From Cytophagales bacterium (GTDB lineage: Bacteria > Bacteroidota > Bacteroidia > Cytophagales > Cyclobacteriaceae), in NCBI GenBank assembly GCA_025359125.1, contig JANYHI010000053.1:1-33814 (forward strand): 33,814 bases of DNA, written 5' to 3'. Every line of letters begins with the position of its first letter. The stretch's first letter is position 1. Position numbers and translations under genes: made by a program. Under the pieces are notes generated by a model. That model did no database searches. It had not been told where the DNA came from and worked only from the letters and a program-made list of their open reading frames with translations. Below are positions 1-8,733 of the stretch, piece after piece.

Positions 1-1
1 T

Positions 2-154
2 ATGAAAACAAAATTAATAATCATCGCTATTGCTGCTATTACACTTTTGTCTTTCACTGTTGCCTCAACTAAGAAAGATGTTGTAGCGAAAAACCAAAAC
101 GAAGTGAAGTTATCACAAAGTGGCTTTACTCTTCAAGACAAAGATCAGTTTTAG
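2..154 (+). CDS. Small secreted or membrane peptide, 50 aa
   Basis: An ATG at base 2 opens a complete 50-codon frame ending in TAG. The product begins with a short Lys-containing start, then a hydrophobic stretch (about residues 5-21, rich in Ile, Ala and Leu) ending in a plausible signal-peptidase site (TVAS). The remaining 27 residues are polar and charged (Lys, Asn, Gln, Asp). The layout is typical of small exported Bacteroidota peptides, but I recognise no family. The upstream region lies outside the window, so the ribosome binding site and promoter cannot be judged. A strong hairpin 28 bases after the stop supports it being a real terminal gene. Confidence 0.55.
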   Translation: MKTKLIIIAIAAITLLSFTVASTKKDVVAKNQNEVKLSQSGFTLQDKDQF

Positions 155-181
155 ATTTTAAGTCGAAGAATTCAAGTTGGA

Positions 182-207
182 GGGATGCTTACCGAAGTAG
201 GCATCCC
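182..207 (+). terminator. Hairpin terminator after the small peptide gene
   Basis: An 11-bp stem (182-192 with 197-207, one G-U pair) closes a CGAA tetraloop. The T-tract after it is weak (TGCTTTTAAATTT), so this may be an imperfect intrinsic terminator or an mRNA-stabilising 3' hairpin. Confidence 0.55.
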
Positions 208-490
208 ATCTGCTTTTAAATTTCCTTAAACTTTAGAATTACCTCGAATAAAATTCAATAGGGAAAGTAATTCTACCCAAAAGTTTCACTTTAATAATTG
301 AATTCTATTCATGTGTAGTGAAAGCTTCTTTTGATAAAAGTATACCTTGAATACAGAGATTTATTAAAGAATGAGTCTACTTCAGGCTATGCGCAGGTGT
401 GCTTAAGTTATAGAATTCTTAACAAATGGAATTAAAAAGTTACATTTTAGATAAAAATCTTACATCAAAAAAATGGCTTAAAATCCAATT
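208..490. other. AT-rich intergenic region, no gene seen
   Basis: This stretch lies between the hairpin of the small peptide gene and the 3' end of bioB. Stops are frequent in all frames, and I see no convincing promoter, RNA gene or repeat. Reading leftward from bioB there is a T-run near 465-472 but no strong stem before it. Confidence 0.5.
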
Positions 491-1474
491 TTAAGAATTT
501 ACCAGCTGCTTCTTTCCCACTTCCTTATAAGCCTTTCTTGGCTTTAGATTTAGCACTTGAAACATCTCTTTATCTTGAATAATACCTGGGTTGGGGGTAG
601 TCAAAAGTTTATCTCCGGCAAAAATACTATTAGCTCCGGCTAAGAAACAAAGTGCTTGTTCCTCTAACGTCATCCGCACTCTGCCAGCCGATAATCGAAC
701 CATTGCTTTGGGCATGATGATGCGAGCAGTGGCAATCATTCTAATCATCTCCCAAACCGAAACTTTCTCTTGATCTTCTAGCGGAGTGCCTTCTACCGGA
801 ACGAGTGCATTTACCGGTACAGACTCCGGGTGCTCTGGTAAAGTAGCAAGTGTATGTAACATTCCGATTCGGTCATTTTCATTTTCACCCAGACCAATGA
901 TGCCACCGGAGCAAACAGAAATTTTTGCGCCTCTAACATTCTCCAGCGTATCGAGGCGATCTTTATAGGTTCGCGTAGTGATAATATCTCCATAAAATTC
1001 TTCGCTGGTATCGAGATTATGATTGTAAGCATACAAGCCGGCCTCTTTTAATTTATTGGCCTGCTCGTACGAGAGCATGCCTAGCGTACAACACACCTCC
1101 ATGCCCATCGTGCTAACTCCTTTCACCATTTCCAACACTTTATCAAAATCCTTATTATCTCTTACTTCGCGCCAAGCAGCGCCCATACAAAAGCGAGTGC
1201 TGCCTGCCTCTTTTGCCTCCAATGCTTTTCCGATAACTTCTTCTACTTCCATTAATTTATGAACTTTCACATCGGTGTGATAGCGTGCAGCCTGTGGACA
1301 GTAAGCACAATCTTCGGGGCAGCCTCCTGTTTTTACAGAGAGCAACGTGCACACTTGTACTTCTTGCGCATCGTTGAACTGCCTATGAACTGTGGCGGCA
1401 TTATAAATGAGTTCTAAAACTGGGGTATTATAAATTTCTGTTATCTCTTGGCGGGTCCAATCGTTTCGGATCAT
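491..1474 (-). CDS. bioB: Biotin synthase
   Basis: Radical-SAM enzyme of 327 residues that inserts sulfur into dethiobiotin, the last step of biotin synthesis, in the cytoplasm. The CxxxCxxC motif that binds the [4Fe-4S]-SAM cluster is at Cys52, Cys56 and Cys59 in the context [12 protein letters not shown], characteristic of BioB. Further conserved pieces are RFCMGAAWR, the CCTLGML segment (a [2Fe-2S] ligand Cys is expected here), YNHNLDTS, and RLSAGRVRM near the C terminus, which carries the family's [2Fe-2S] Arg ligand. The length matches the family. It lies 41 bases downstream of sppA on the same strand with no separate promoter visible, so co-transcription is likely. No other bio gene is in the window. 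Confidence 0.97.
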   Translation of the reverse strand: MIRNDWTRQEITEIYNTPVLELIYNAATVHRQFNDAQEVQVCTLLSVKTGGCPEDCAYCPQAARYHTDVKVHKLMEVEEVIGKALEAKEAGSTRFCMGAAWREVRDNKDFDKVLEMVKGVSTMGMEVCCTLGMLSYEQANKLKEAGLYAYNHNLDTSEEFYGDIITTRTYKDRLDTLENVRGAKISVCSGGIIGLGENENDRIGMLHTLATLPEHPESVPVNALVPVEGTPLEDQEKVSVWEMIRMIATARIIMPKAMVRLSAGRVRMTLEEQALCFLAGANSIFAGDKLLTTPNPGIIQDKEMFQVLNLKPRKAYKEVGKKQLVNS

Positions 1475-1515
1475 TGTTATTCAGTAATTAATTATCAGTT
1501 AATTGATGCAAATTG

Positions 1516-3282
1516 TTAATGAATCTCTAATTTGAAAGGCATTCGAGCCTGAGTGCCTTCGTACCTTTTGATTTGTTGAAGTTGTTTGTAAACACCAAAG
1601 TGCGGGCCGAGTTCTTCTTTCAATGCATTTGTCTTGGTATTCTCTTCAAGATCATTCAACCACTCTTCTAAGAAAGATTTATACTTCGGGTAGTATTTTA
1701 ATTTATAATCATTTTTTATTCCCGCTTTATCGGCTGCAATTTCAATCGCGTCATCCAGATTTCCCAAAACATCTACCAATCCATTTTCTTTAGCTTGTGC
1801 GCCTGTCCATACACGGCCAGAAGCTATCTTTCTCAAATCTTCTACTTGCATCTTTCTTCCTTCCGCAGCCTTTGAGGTAAACGATTCGTAAATCCTATCT
1901 GTGCTTCTCTGTAAGATTGCTTTCTCAGGTTCGGTGAGCGGTCGGGTGAACGTAATTAACTCACCGATGTCTCCGGTTTTTACTTCATCAAATGTGATTC
2001 CTAATTTATTATTTAGAAAGCCGCTCATATCAAACAGAACAGAAAAAACCCCGATCGATCCGGTGATAGTAGTAGGTTGTGCCACAATGGTATTGCATCC
2101 CATTGCTAAATAATATCCACCTGATGCAGCATAATCGCCCATAGAAGCAATAACAGGTTTCTCTTTAGCTGCCAGCGTTACTTCGCGCCACATCACGTCA
2201 GATGCTAGTGCACTTCCACCTGGAGAATTAATTCGCAATACAATGGCTTTTACATTCTTGCTTAATCTTGCTTTTCGTATTGCGGCAGCAAACGTATTTG
2301 ATCCAATGGTTCCTTGTTGTGCTTTACCCGATACGATGTCGCCTTCTGCAACAATCACGGCTATTTCATTTTTACCTGCAGCGGTTGTAGTAAATGACTT
2401 CTTATATTTATTGTATTTGATAAAATTGAGATCGCTTTCCTTTTCAACTCCTACTCTGTCTTTAAAATCATCTAATACCTGATCATAGTATACAAGTGAA
2501 TCAACTAAATTATACTGCCGGGCTTTTCTTGTGTCGGTAACTAGCATCTTGTTAGAAATTTCCATCAACTTAGATGGATCTATATTTCTTGATGCTGCTA
2601 TTTCAGCGACAATATTACCGTTGATGTCTTTCACTAATTCATTTAATTGAAGACGATTGGCATCGCTCATCTTATCTAAAAAGAATGGCTCGACTGCACT
2701 CTTGAAATCGCCCACCCGAAAAATTTCCGGTTTGATCTCAAGCTTATCAAACATCTTTTTGAAGAATGTAACTTCAATGGCTAATCCATTAAATTCCATT
2801 TCACCCTCTGGATTTAGATAAACTTTATCGGCTGCCGAGGCTATATAATACGCCTGCTCTGTCATTACCTCGCTGTAGGCAATTACCCACTTGCCCGATT
2901 TTCTAAAATCTAAAATTGTCTGCCTTACTTCGCGTGCCGAAGCATAGGCTCCCATAAAAACGCTAACATCTAAATAAATTCCTTTGATCTTGGCATCATT
3001 TGCTGCGTGGTTCAACACGTTTTTTAATTGAATGAGACCGATAGATGCGTTCTCCATCCCAAACACGGGCACTCCCTCTAATGGATTTTCGATTTCCGTT
3101 TCTTTGATTACAGCATCTAACTTTAAATGAAGGATAGAATTATCTTCGACTACCACATTTTCGTTGCCCGAAGAAAGCGTAGCCACACTGGCCGCTAATA
3201 GCGAGAACACCAGAATCATGAGAACGACAAAGGCTACCAACGAACCAAGGCAGGAGGCGAGAAACGATTTAAAAAAATTCAT
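1516..3282 (-). CDS. sppA: Signal peptide peptidase SppA, 67K type
   Basis: Membrane-bound serine protease of 588 residues that degrades cleaved signal peptides. One N-terminal transmembrane anchor spans about residues 8-34. Two tandem ClpP/crotonase-like domains follow, as in the long Escherichia coli-type enzyme. The Ser/Lys dyad is visible: Lys194 in GDFKSAVEPF and Ser387 in MGDYAASGGYY. The oxyanion-region motif INSPGGSALASD lies at 351-362. The ATG start is followed directly by the anchor. Upstream (reading leftward) is a TATTTTTG box at 3309-3302. The downstream bioB gene is probably in the same transcript. Confidence 0.95.
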   Translation of the reverse strand: MNFFKSFLASCLGSLVAFVVLMILVFSLLAASVATLSSGNENVVVEDNSILHLKLDAVIKETEIENPLEGVPVFGMENASIGLIQLKNVLNHAANDAKIKGIYLDVSVFMGAYASAREVRQTILDFRKSGKWVIAYSEVMTEQAYYIASAADKVYLNPEGEMEFNGLAIEVTFFKKMFDKLEIKPEIFRVGDFKSAVEPFFLDKMSDANRLQLNELVKDINGNIVAEIAASRNIDPSKLMEISNKMLVTDTRKARQYNLVDSLVYYDQVLDDFKDRVGVEKESDLNFIKYNKYKKSFTTTAAGKNEIAVIVAEGDIVSGKAQQGTIGSNTFAAAIRKARLSKNVKAIVLRINSPGGSALASDVMWREVTLAAKEKPVIASMGDYAASGGYYLAMGCNTIVAQPTTITGSIGVFSVLFDMSGFLNNKLGITFDEVKTGDIGELITFTRPLTEPEKAILQRSTDRIYESFTSKAAEGRKMQVEDLRKIASGRVWTGAQAKENGLVDVLGNLDDAIEIAADKAGIKNDYKLKYYPKYKSFLEEWLNDLEENTKTNALKEELGPHFGVYKQLQQIKRYEGTQARMPFKLEIH

Positions 3283-3301
3283 AGTATTGGATTATCAGCC
3301 A

Positions 3302-3309
3302 CAAAAATA
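3302..3309 (-). promoter_or_regulatory. Candidate -7 box for sppA
   Basis: Reads TATTTTTG on the minus strand, matching the Bacteroidota consensus TAnnTTTG, 19 bases before the sppA ATG. No clear TTTG -33 box lies at the expected distance. Confidence 0.45.
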
Positions 3310-3366
3310 GGTAAACCAAAACGCTATTTAAAACCATTGACTACATTAGAATTTTAAATTAGTTGA

Positions 3367-3858
3367 ATGAGAAATTATAACCTTTTTGTATTGCTAGGCA
3401 CCAATGAGGGCAACCGAAAAAAGAATTTAGCTGATGCCTTACTCAAACTAGAAAATACGATTGGGCCGATCGTTAAAAAATCATCTATCTACCAAACCAG
3501 TGCATGGGGTAAAACAGATCAGATGGATTTTTTAAATCAGGCGATTTGTTTTGTGACTACAATTCCCTCAAAAGATATTTTAAATCTGATCCATCAAATA
3601 GAGGAATCATTGGGCAGGGTAAGAACGGTAAAGTGGGGCGAACGAATAATTGACATTGACATTCTGTACGCAGGAAATCAAATTATCGATGAAGCCTCAT
3701 TACAAATTCCTCATCCACAAATTCCGAACCGGAGGTTTACGTTAGTTCCACTCAACGAAATCGCTCCTGATTTTATCCATCCTATATTAAAAAAAACATC
3801 AAGTAAAATGCTTCAAGATTGTGGTGATGAGCTAGCAGTAACTTTATTTACAAACTAG
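3367..3858 (+). CDS. folK: 2-amino-4-hydroxy-6-hydroxymethyldihydropteridine pyrophosphokinase
   Basis: HPPK transfers pyrophosphate from ATP to 6-hydroxymethyl-7,8-dihydropterin in folate synthesis (cytoplasm). The 163-residue length is normal. Family hallmarks are the N-terminal LLGTNEGNRKKNL segment, SSIYQTSAWG around residues 39-48, FLNQAI at 55-60, and the signature KWGERIIDIDILY (89-101), whose Asp96 and Asp98 bind magnesium. PHPQIPNRRFTLVPLNEIAP near the C terminus is the pterin/ATP-binding end. The ATG at 3367 is the only sensible start. The gene is divergent from sppA. Its last 11 bases overlap the 3' end of fabD on the other strand, a convergent arrangement without room for a separate terminator. 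Confidence 0.96.
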   Translation: MRNYNLFVLLGTNEGNRKKNLADALLKLENTIGPIVKKSSIYQTSAWGKTDQMDFLNQAICFVTTIPSKDILNLIHQIEESLGRVRTVKWGERIIDIDILYAGNQIIDEASLQIPHPQIPNRRFTLVPLNEIAPDFIHPILKKTSSKMLQDCGDELAVTLFTN

Positions 3859-4723
3859 CTGCCTCTGCCTGTGGAGCAATTTTCTTTACTAATCCTTGAA
3901 GTACTTTTCCGGGTCCGCATTCGATAAAAGTAATGGCGCCATCTTTAACCATGGTTTGAACAGATTGCGTCCACCTTACCGGTGAGGTTAATTGGCTGAT
4001 TAGATTTTCTTTAATGACGCTTGTATCAGAAGAGGGAAGCCCGTTTACATTTTGGTATACCGGACAAATTGGAGTGTTGAATTTAGTAAACTCGATAGCG
4101 GATGCAAGTTCTTCACGAGCGGGTTCCATTAGTGGCGAGTGAAATGCTCCGCCTACTTGAAGTGGTATGGCACGCTTTGCCCCTGCTGCTTTTAATTTTT
4201 CACACGCTATCTCTATTCCTTTCATCGAGCCGCTGATTACCAATTGCCCGGGGCAATTATAATTGGCGGCCACTACTATTTCTTCTTTAATGGTTGCGCA
4301 TATTTCTTCCACCACGAGATCATCTAAACCCAAGATAGCCGCCATCGTTGAGGGATTAATTTCGCAAGCCTTTTGCATGGCCAGTGCACGTTTAGAAACC
4401 AATCGCAAAGCATCTTCAAACGTAAGCGCTTGATTAGCTACCAGCGATGAAAATTCTCCTAATGAATGACCAGCCACCATTTGTGGCACGTGTATATTCT
4501 GCGATAATGCTATTGCCACCGAATGAATAAAGACTGCAGGTTGAGTAACTTTTGTTTGTTTTAGTTCATCTGCCGAACCCTGAAACATTACTTGAGAGAT
4601 CGGGAAACCAAGGATTTTATCAGCATCATCAAATAGTTTTTTTGCTATCGGGTTTGCTTCATAAATATCTTTACCCATTCCGGTAAACTGTGCGCCTTGA
4701 CCAGGGAAAACAAATGCTTTCAT
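3848..4723 (-). CDS. fabD: Malonyl-CoA:ACP transacylase
   Basis: Transfers malonyl from CoA to acyl carrier protein for type II fatty acid synthesis. The 291-residue product starts with FPGQGAQFTGMG. It carries the nucleophile Ser87 in GHSLGE and the catalytic His195 in GGAFHSPLM, plus the late conserved ECGPGKVLQGL segment. The length is slightly short of the E. coli enzyme (about 309) but all catalytic parts are present. It ends tail to tail with folK, overlapping by 11 bases. A TAGATTTG -7-like box lies upstream at 4786-4779. Confidence 0.97.
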   Translation of the reverse strand: MKAFVFPGQGAQFTGMGKDIYEANPIAKKLFDDADKILGFPISQVMFQGSADELKQTKVTQPAVFIHSVAIALSQNIHVPQMVAGHSLGEFSSLVANQALTFEDALRLVSKRALAMQKACEINPSTMAAILGLDDLVVEEICATIKEEIVVAANYNCPGQLVISGSMKGIEIACEKLKAAGAKRAIPLQVGGAFHSPLMEPAREELASAIEFTKFNTPICPVYQNVNGLPSSDTSVIKENLISQLTSPVRWTQSVQTMVKDGAITFIECGPGKVLQGLVKKIAPQAEAASL

Positions 4724-4778
4724 TGTTATTTTTTAAAATGCGAGATGTGAGATATTAGGCATTAGACTATAATTTACT

Positions 4779-4786
4779 CAAATCTA
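4779..4786 (-). promoter_or_regulatory. Candidate -7 box for fabD
   Basis: Reads TAGATTTG on the minus strand (consensus TAnnTTTG), 55 bases before the fabD start and inside the gap after the DCC gene. The -33 box is not obvious. Confidence 0.4.
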
Positions 4787-4817
4787 AAATCTTAATTTTG
4801 AAATGTAAAATTAGAAA

Positions 4818-5231
4818 TCAATCTAAAAATCTTGACTTCAATTCGGGTGTTGGTATCATGCACGCGTCTTTTTTACCAAACCAACTATACCTGTTCTTTG
4901 CAATCCAGTTATAAACACCATCGCGAATAAAAGTTGGAACAATTTTAAAAAGGGAAAGTAACGGCCACAAGCCATTTAGTTGACTGGCAATTTGCAGTGC
5001 AGCCGTACTTCTTACAAATGCTTTACTGGATTTAATCAATACAATTGAGTCAACATCTTTAGTGTTAAGATTGTATTTTTCTAATTGACTTTTGCCAACC
5101 GCTGACTGAAGCGAGGCGAACTGAAATTTTTGATTCGGATCTCTCTTGATTATAAAGAGGACGGCTCCATTACATAAGTTACAAACACCATCAAAAAGAA
5201 TAGTCGGTTTTAACGGATCAACTGCACCCAT
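4818..5231 (-). CDS. DCC-family (DUF393) thiol-disulfide oxidoreductase-like protein
   Basis: A 137-residue protein of the DUF393/DCC family. The name-giving N-terminal motif is present as FDGVCNLCN with Cys17 and Cys20, resembling a thioredoxin-like CxxC site. Later pieces are KFQFASLQS, the DSIVLI strand, STAALQIASQL, and the R/Y-rich segment YNWIAKNRYSWFGKKDAC at 109-126, all typical of the family. The true substrate is not established for most members. The ATG start lies inside the last 22 bases of the upstream secreted-protein gene, so translational coupling is likely although the functions look unrelated. Confidence 0.85.
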   Translation of the reverse strand: MGAVDPLKPTILFDGVCNLCNGAVLFIIKRDPNQKFQFASLQSAVGKSQLEKYNLNTKDVDSIVLIKSSKAFVRSTAALQIASQLNGLWPLLSLFKIVPTFIRDGVYNWIAKNRYSWFGKKDACMIPTPELKSRFLD

Positions 5232-8065
5232 CCTTTAATGGTTCTGTTTTGTTTGGCAGGATCTACCACATCAAATACAACTTGCGCTTCATAATAATAA
5301 ACACCTGTCGAAAGATCTTTACCACCATTATCCCGTCCATCCCAATCAACATAAATACTTCTCTCTCCTCCAGATTGATAGGAATACACTTCACCACCCC
5401 AGCGATTAAAAATTGTAACTGTTACTTTCTGAACAAATCGCGCGCACTTCATCTGCAAAAGGATTAGTTGATCTGTTGACAAGCTCTTTTTCTGGCAATC
5501 TGAAGCCCCGTTTTCTCCTATAAAGCGAGTGCTATAAGCACTAAACTTATCGTTGCAATCATCTCCGTTGGGCGTGAATACATTTGGCAATTCATAATAA
5601 GGGCAGTTATCAAAACAAACTTGTTCGCTCAGTTGACTTTCATTTCCGGCTGCATCAACCGCTGAGACTTTATAGCAACCTGCATAAGAAGGCAGATTAT
5701 TATGAACGAAGAATGTATCTAACACTACAAGAGGTAATTTTTTAAATTCGTCTCCTACCCTTGTTGCATAATAGACTGCATAGCTTTTCACGTCAAGTTT
5801 ACAAGCCGTGTCACTAGGCCTAAGCCATGAAATGGTATTGCTAAATACGCCACCTGATCCACAGCCTGTTGTAGCAAAATATTTATCGCAATCTTGTCCT
5901 GTAGGATTAGGGTTTACCAACACCGGTTTACATGGCGGGTCTTTATCTATTACAGGTTGGCCACAAGCTATCTGAGAAAAATTAGAAAGTGGTTCAGCTA
6001 TGGCTGGATTACCATAACTTCCAATGGTTTCTACTCTGTAACAATAGGTTTGTTTTTCATCCAAGCCAGTATCGGTATAAACAAAACCTTTTTGGTTAAC
6101 ATTTACATCAGCTATTTTAACCAACTGTGCTTCGGTGGCTCCACCTGGTCCTCTGTAAATAGTATGCGTGGGAAATTTGAACGACTTATTAGACCACGGA
6201 ACGTTAGCCGCCCATCGCAATTCTAGTTGTTGGGTTTTAGGTGTTATGCTTAATCGAACGGAAGAAGCAAATGCCGAAGTATCAATTTTATTTCCATTGG
6301 CATCGTACCCTAAAATTCTGTAGTTAAAAATAATGTCGCGGCTATTCATACCCGCGTCTTGATATTGAGTGGTTGAAATTTTACCGGGCGATACTTTTTT
6401 CAAATTAATTTTACCTGTAAATCCCTCTGCCCTATATACTTCATAAGTATATGGAGGGGGGAAATTAGTAACATCAATATCCAATGGCGCAACCCATTTA
6501 ATGGAAATCAATCCATCTGTAGATCCTGTCTTATCAATAGAAACATTTGTAATTACCGGGCGATCTGCTTTAAAAGGCGGAATACAAATTTCATCTGACA
6601 CAATACTCTGTCCTCCGCGTGGCTGAGGAAATATGGCAACCAATCTATAACAATATTTTGCGCCAGACGATAATTTATTATCAACGAACGTTGTGGTGCC
6701 AATGGGTACAGTTCCAATTCTAGTATAACCGAATAAAGGGGGCATACCAGTAACACAAGGCCCCGGGTTACCTAAGAAACTATCAACCCTTCTCCACACC
6801 TCCATAGAAGATGCCGAAATTTTACAAGAATAGGGTTGCCAATTTAAGGTAGCCGATCGAGTAGGTACATCAACAATGGCAGTATTCCAAACTGGCTTGG
6901 CTCCTATCACTGTAATCCGCCAAGTTTTAAATTGGACTAGTGAGGGACCGCGCGTTGATTTGTCGCTCACCTTGAAAACAACAAAGTAAGGTTGGTCTTT
7001 AATGTGCTCGCATTTAGTATCCCATTTGAAATCGAGTTTAGCAGGCCGGGCCGTAGTAAAGGCTGCCGGGTTGGGTGTAAATGTTGCAGGCGATGGATTT
7101 AATTGAAACACTTCTGAGAATGCCTCCACTTTTAATTGATCATCTGCATCCGGATCATTTCCTAAAATAGTTTCTGAGATAGAAGTTCCGGCAATGACAC
7201 AAACATCGAGAGGCACCGTTAACTCAGGGCGTTTGTTCAGGCAATCTTCAATAATAATTTGCATATCGCGGGTTACATACCCAATCTGCTTCCAAACGGT
7301 TCCAATCTTTCTCCACTCGATAACTTTAAAGGCAATATTATATTCTCCAGGTGCGCCTGGCGCATCCCAAAGGATAGTTCCGGTTACCGGATCAATGTTA
7401 AATGTTGGGGAGCCGTTTTGTTGCTCGTTCGCTTTGCTATAATCGATACCTACTTTATCATAAAATTCTTTTACGTTGGGGTCGCGATAATTTCCTACTA
7501 CAATTCCCTTATCTTGTTTAGGTATAACAAACTGATAAGATAAACTATCGCCATCTGGATCGTACGCTCCCGGATTGTGATACCAAGCTCCCCCTGTACA
7601 TCCTTTATCAATGGGTGGTACTAACAGTTTAGGGCTATTATCGCACCCAATAAAGGGATCAATAATGATAACCGTTTCTAAAAAGAACTGGGTATTAACT
7701 GAATTAGACATATTGAGGATACCCGCATTTCTGTTTCTCTCTTTATAAGTGATAACGTACCTACCGGCTCCAGGAAAAGTGTGGGTGGTTTCGAATACCA
7801 CCTTACCGATGCCGCCACCTAAATCTGTATTATCAATTCTCGGTGTTTGTACTGTTGTTCCATCGCCAAAATTCAATGTGCCATCCTCAAAATGAACGGG
7901 AGAACCTGTATTGGTATAGGCTGTAATTCGAATAATAAAAGTAAGACCGTTGCAACTAACCCTGTCAACTGTAATTTCACCTGCCCGCAAATGGGTAGCA
8001 TCAACCTTTAGTGCTGTTCCTGCTAAGATTAAAACTAACGCTACTACAATTTTTAGACTATGCAT
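5210..8065 (-). CDS. Large secreted protein with gliding-motility-associated C-terminal (T9SS type B) domain
   Basis: A 951-residue exported protein. A signal peptide is visible at about residues 1-23 (hydrophobic LVLILAGTAL, cleavage near VDA-THLRAG). The N-terminal region (25-280) contains a PKD-like strand pattern (NFGDGTT; HTFPGAGRYVITY) and DPDGD motifs. The centre (about 390-730) shows fibronectin-III-like modules (SSGAKYCYRLVAIFP; DEKQTYCYRVETIG; YAGCYKVSAVDAAGNESQ). The last 100 residues match the CHU_C/gliding-motility-associated C-terminal domain: LPNVFTPNGDDCND, IFNRWGGEVY, WDGRDNGGKDLSTGVYYY, ending GWVQLIR. In this family that domain sends the protein through type IX secretion. 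I infer a cell-surface adhesin or structural protein; ligand unknown. No T9SS machinery gene is in the window. Confidence 0.88.
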   Translation of the reverse strand: MHSLKIVVALVLILAGTALKVDATHLRAGEITVDRVSCNGLTFIIRITAYTNTGSPVHFEDGTLNFGDGTTVQTPRIDNTDLGGGIGKVVFETTHTFPGAGRYVITYKERNRNAGILNMSNSVNTQFFLETVIIIDPFIGCDNSPKLLVPPIDKGCTGGAWYHNPGAYDPDGDSLSYQFVIPKQDKGIVVGNYRDPNVKEFYDKVGIDYSKANEQQNGSPTFNIDPVTGTILWDAPGAPGEYNIAFKVIEWRKIGTVWKQIGYVTRDMQIIIEDCLNKRPELTVPLDVCVIAGTSISETILGNDPDADDQLKVEAFSEVFQLNPSPATFTPNPAAFTTARPAKLDFKWDTKCEHIKDQPYFVVFKVSDKSTRGPSLVQFKTWRITVIGAKPVWNTAIVDVPTRSATLNWQPYSCKISASSMEVWRRVDSFLGNPGPCVTGMPPLFGYTRIGTVPIGTTTFVDNKLSSGAKYCYRLVAIFPQPRGGQSIVSDEICIPPFKADRPVITNVSIDKTGSTDGLISIKWVAPLDIDVTNFPPPYTYEVYRAEGFTGKINLKKVSPGKISTTQYQDAGMNSRDIIFNYRILGYDANGNKIDTSAFASSVRLSITPKTQQLELRWAANVPWSNKSFKFPTHTIYRGPGGATEAQLVKIADVNVNQKGFVYTDTGLDEKQTYCYRVETIGSYGNPAIAEPLSNFSQIACGQPVIDKDPPCKPVLVNPNPTGQDCDKYFATTGCGSGGVFSNTISWLRPSDTACKLDVKSYAVYYATRVGDEFKKLPLVVLDTFFVHNNLPSYAGCYKVSAVDAAGNESQLSEQVCFDNCPYYELPNVFTPNGDDCNDKFSAYSTRFIGENGASDCQKKSLSTDQLILLQMKCARFVQKVTVTIFNRWGGEVYSYQSGGERSIYVDWDGRDNGGKDLSTGVYYYEAQVVFDVVDPAKQNRTIKGWVQLIR

Positions 8066-8075
8066 ATCCTTAACT

Positions 8076-8083
8076 CAAAAATA
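8076..8083 (-). promoter_or_regulatory. Possible -7 box of the large secreted-protein gene
   Basis: Reads TATTTTTG on the minus strand, with a TTTG at 8103-8100 further upstream (16-base gap). It sits only 10 bases before the ATG, which would leave a very short leader containing an AAGGAT sequence. The true promoter may instead lie further upstream. Confidence 0.35.
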
Positions 8084-8184
8084 CAATAATACCTCCTACC
8101 AAAAAGTTAATGCTTTAAAATCAATTAACTCTACCGCTCAAAGAAACGCTCAAATTCATTAATTATTCAAAATATCGCCTGTTT

Positions 8185-8213
8185 TTTGATTGGCGAAAGG
8201 AAGCGTACTTTTG
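8185..8213 (+). promoter_or_regulatory. Bacteroidota promoter of the 79-aa gene
   Basis: TTTG (8185-8188) and TACTTTTG (8206-8213) are separated by 17 bases, matching the TTTG/TAnnTTTG pattern. The ATG at 8219 follows after only 5 bases, so the transcript may be almost leaderless. Confidence 0.55.
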
Positions 8214-8218
8214 AAAGT

Positions 8219-8458
8219 ATGAGAGTTGTAGGAGAAATTGCACATCCCGAAATCAAAATAACTATTTTCCATTGGAACAACCGCTACCTGATTAAGCTAG
8301 AAGCAGGACCGTTTGAGCAAACCTTTAAAATAGAAGAATACAATATTTCTTCAGAGGATGATATTAAAGAAATCTTGAATGAATCTTTCTTACAACAGGC
8401 CATCGAACGTTTTTCGGATATGGCCAAAAGCCTTCAAGAAGCCACCCTGAGGTTGTAA
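8219..8458 (+). CDS. Small conserved-looking protein of unknown function, 79 aa
   Basis: I recognise no family. The frame can be extended to a TTG at 8186, but that codon falls within the promoter. The ATG at 8219 (MRVVGEIAHPEIKITIFHW) is therefore the better start. The sequence looks like a small folded protein: beta strands in the first 40 residues (KITIFHWNNRYLIKLEAG; EQTFKIEEY), then an acidic turn and two helices (DDIKEILNESFLQQAIERF). It is cytoplasmic, with no signal peptide or membrane segment. It is divergent from the large secreted-protein gene and followed by a hairpin at 8595-8624. Confidence 0.7.
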   Translation: MRVVGEIAHPEIKITIFHWNNRYLIKLEAGPFEQTFKIEEYNISSEDDIKEILNESFLQQAIERFSDMAKSLQEATLRL

Positions 8459-8526
8459 TACCTTTCGTGAGATCTACCGGGCTGGTTGACAAAGGAGGAA
8501 GAGAAAATAAGTAGTGATTTTATCTC

Positions 8527-8606
8527 ATGGCAAAAGGGAAAGCAAAAAACTGACTCCAAAAAGTGTGGCAAAAAAAGTATTGATTCAGAAGTGGGTGACT
8601 GCATAG
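8527..8606 (+). other. Two short overlapping frames joined by a possible slippery heptamer
   Basis: ATG at 8527 starts a Lys-rich frame (MAKGKAKN) that stops at once at TGA 8551. The heptamer A-AAA-AAC at 8544-8550 sits just before the stop. A -1 shift there would continue as KKLTPKSVAKKV and on to TAG at 8604. That would give 26 residues of continuous basic sequence. It could be a relic broken by one base, a tiny frameshifted gene, or chance. No good ribosome binding site is at the right distance (an AAAGGAGG lies about 29 bases upstream). Confidence 0.2.
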
Positions 8607-8624
8607 CAACACTGCTATGCTCAC
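8595..8624 (+). terminator. Probable terminator between the 79-aa gene and the acyltransferase
   Basis: A 7-bp stem (8601-8607 with 8614-8620, loop AACACT) is extended by GTGA/TCAC (8595-8598 with 8621-8624) across a 2-base bulge. A short T-run (ATTTTTAT) follows near 8631. The rest of the gap 8459-8733 holds no convincing gene. Confidence 0.45.
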
Positions 8625-8681
8625 AAAGTGATTTTTATATGTTGCGAAGAACACGAAATAACATAGCTCATAATTTATAAA

Positions 8682-8712
8682 TTTGCGAATGAGTGGCTTC
8701 GAGTTAACTTTG
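8682..8712 (+). promoter_or_regulatory. Promoter of the acyltransferase-gpsA operon
   Basis: TTTG at 8682-8685, exactly 19 bases, then TAACTTTG at 8705-8712. This is the canonical Bacteroidota spacing. The acyltransferase ATG is 21 bases further on. Confidence 0.65.
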
Positions 8713-8733
8713 AAGTTCTTGTTGAGAACTTAG

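Noticed and set aside
8486-8680. 64-codon plus-strand frame
   Set aside because: TTG start, Lys/Cys-rich chance-like composition, and it runs through the hairpin at 8595-8624.
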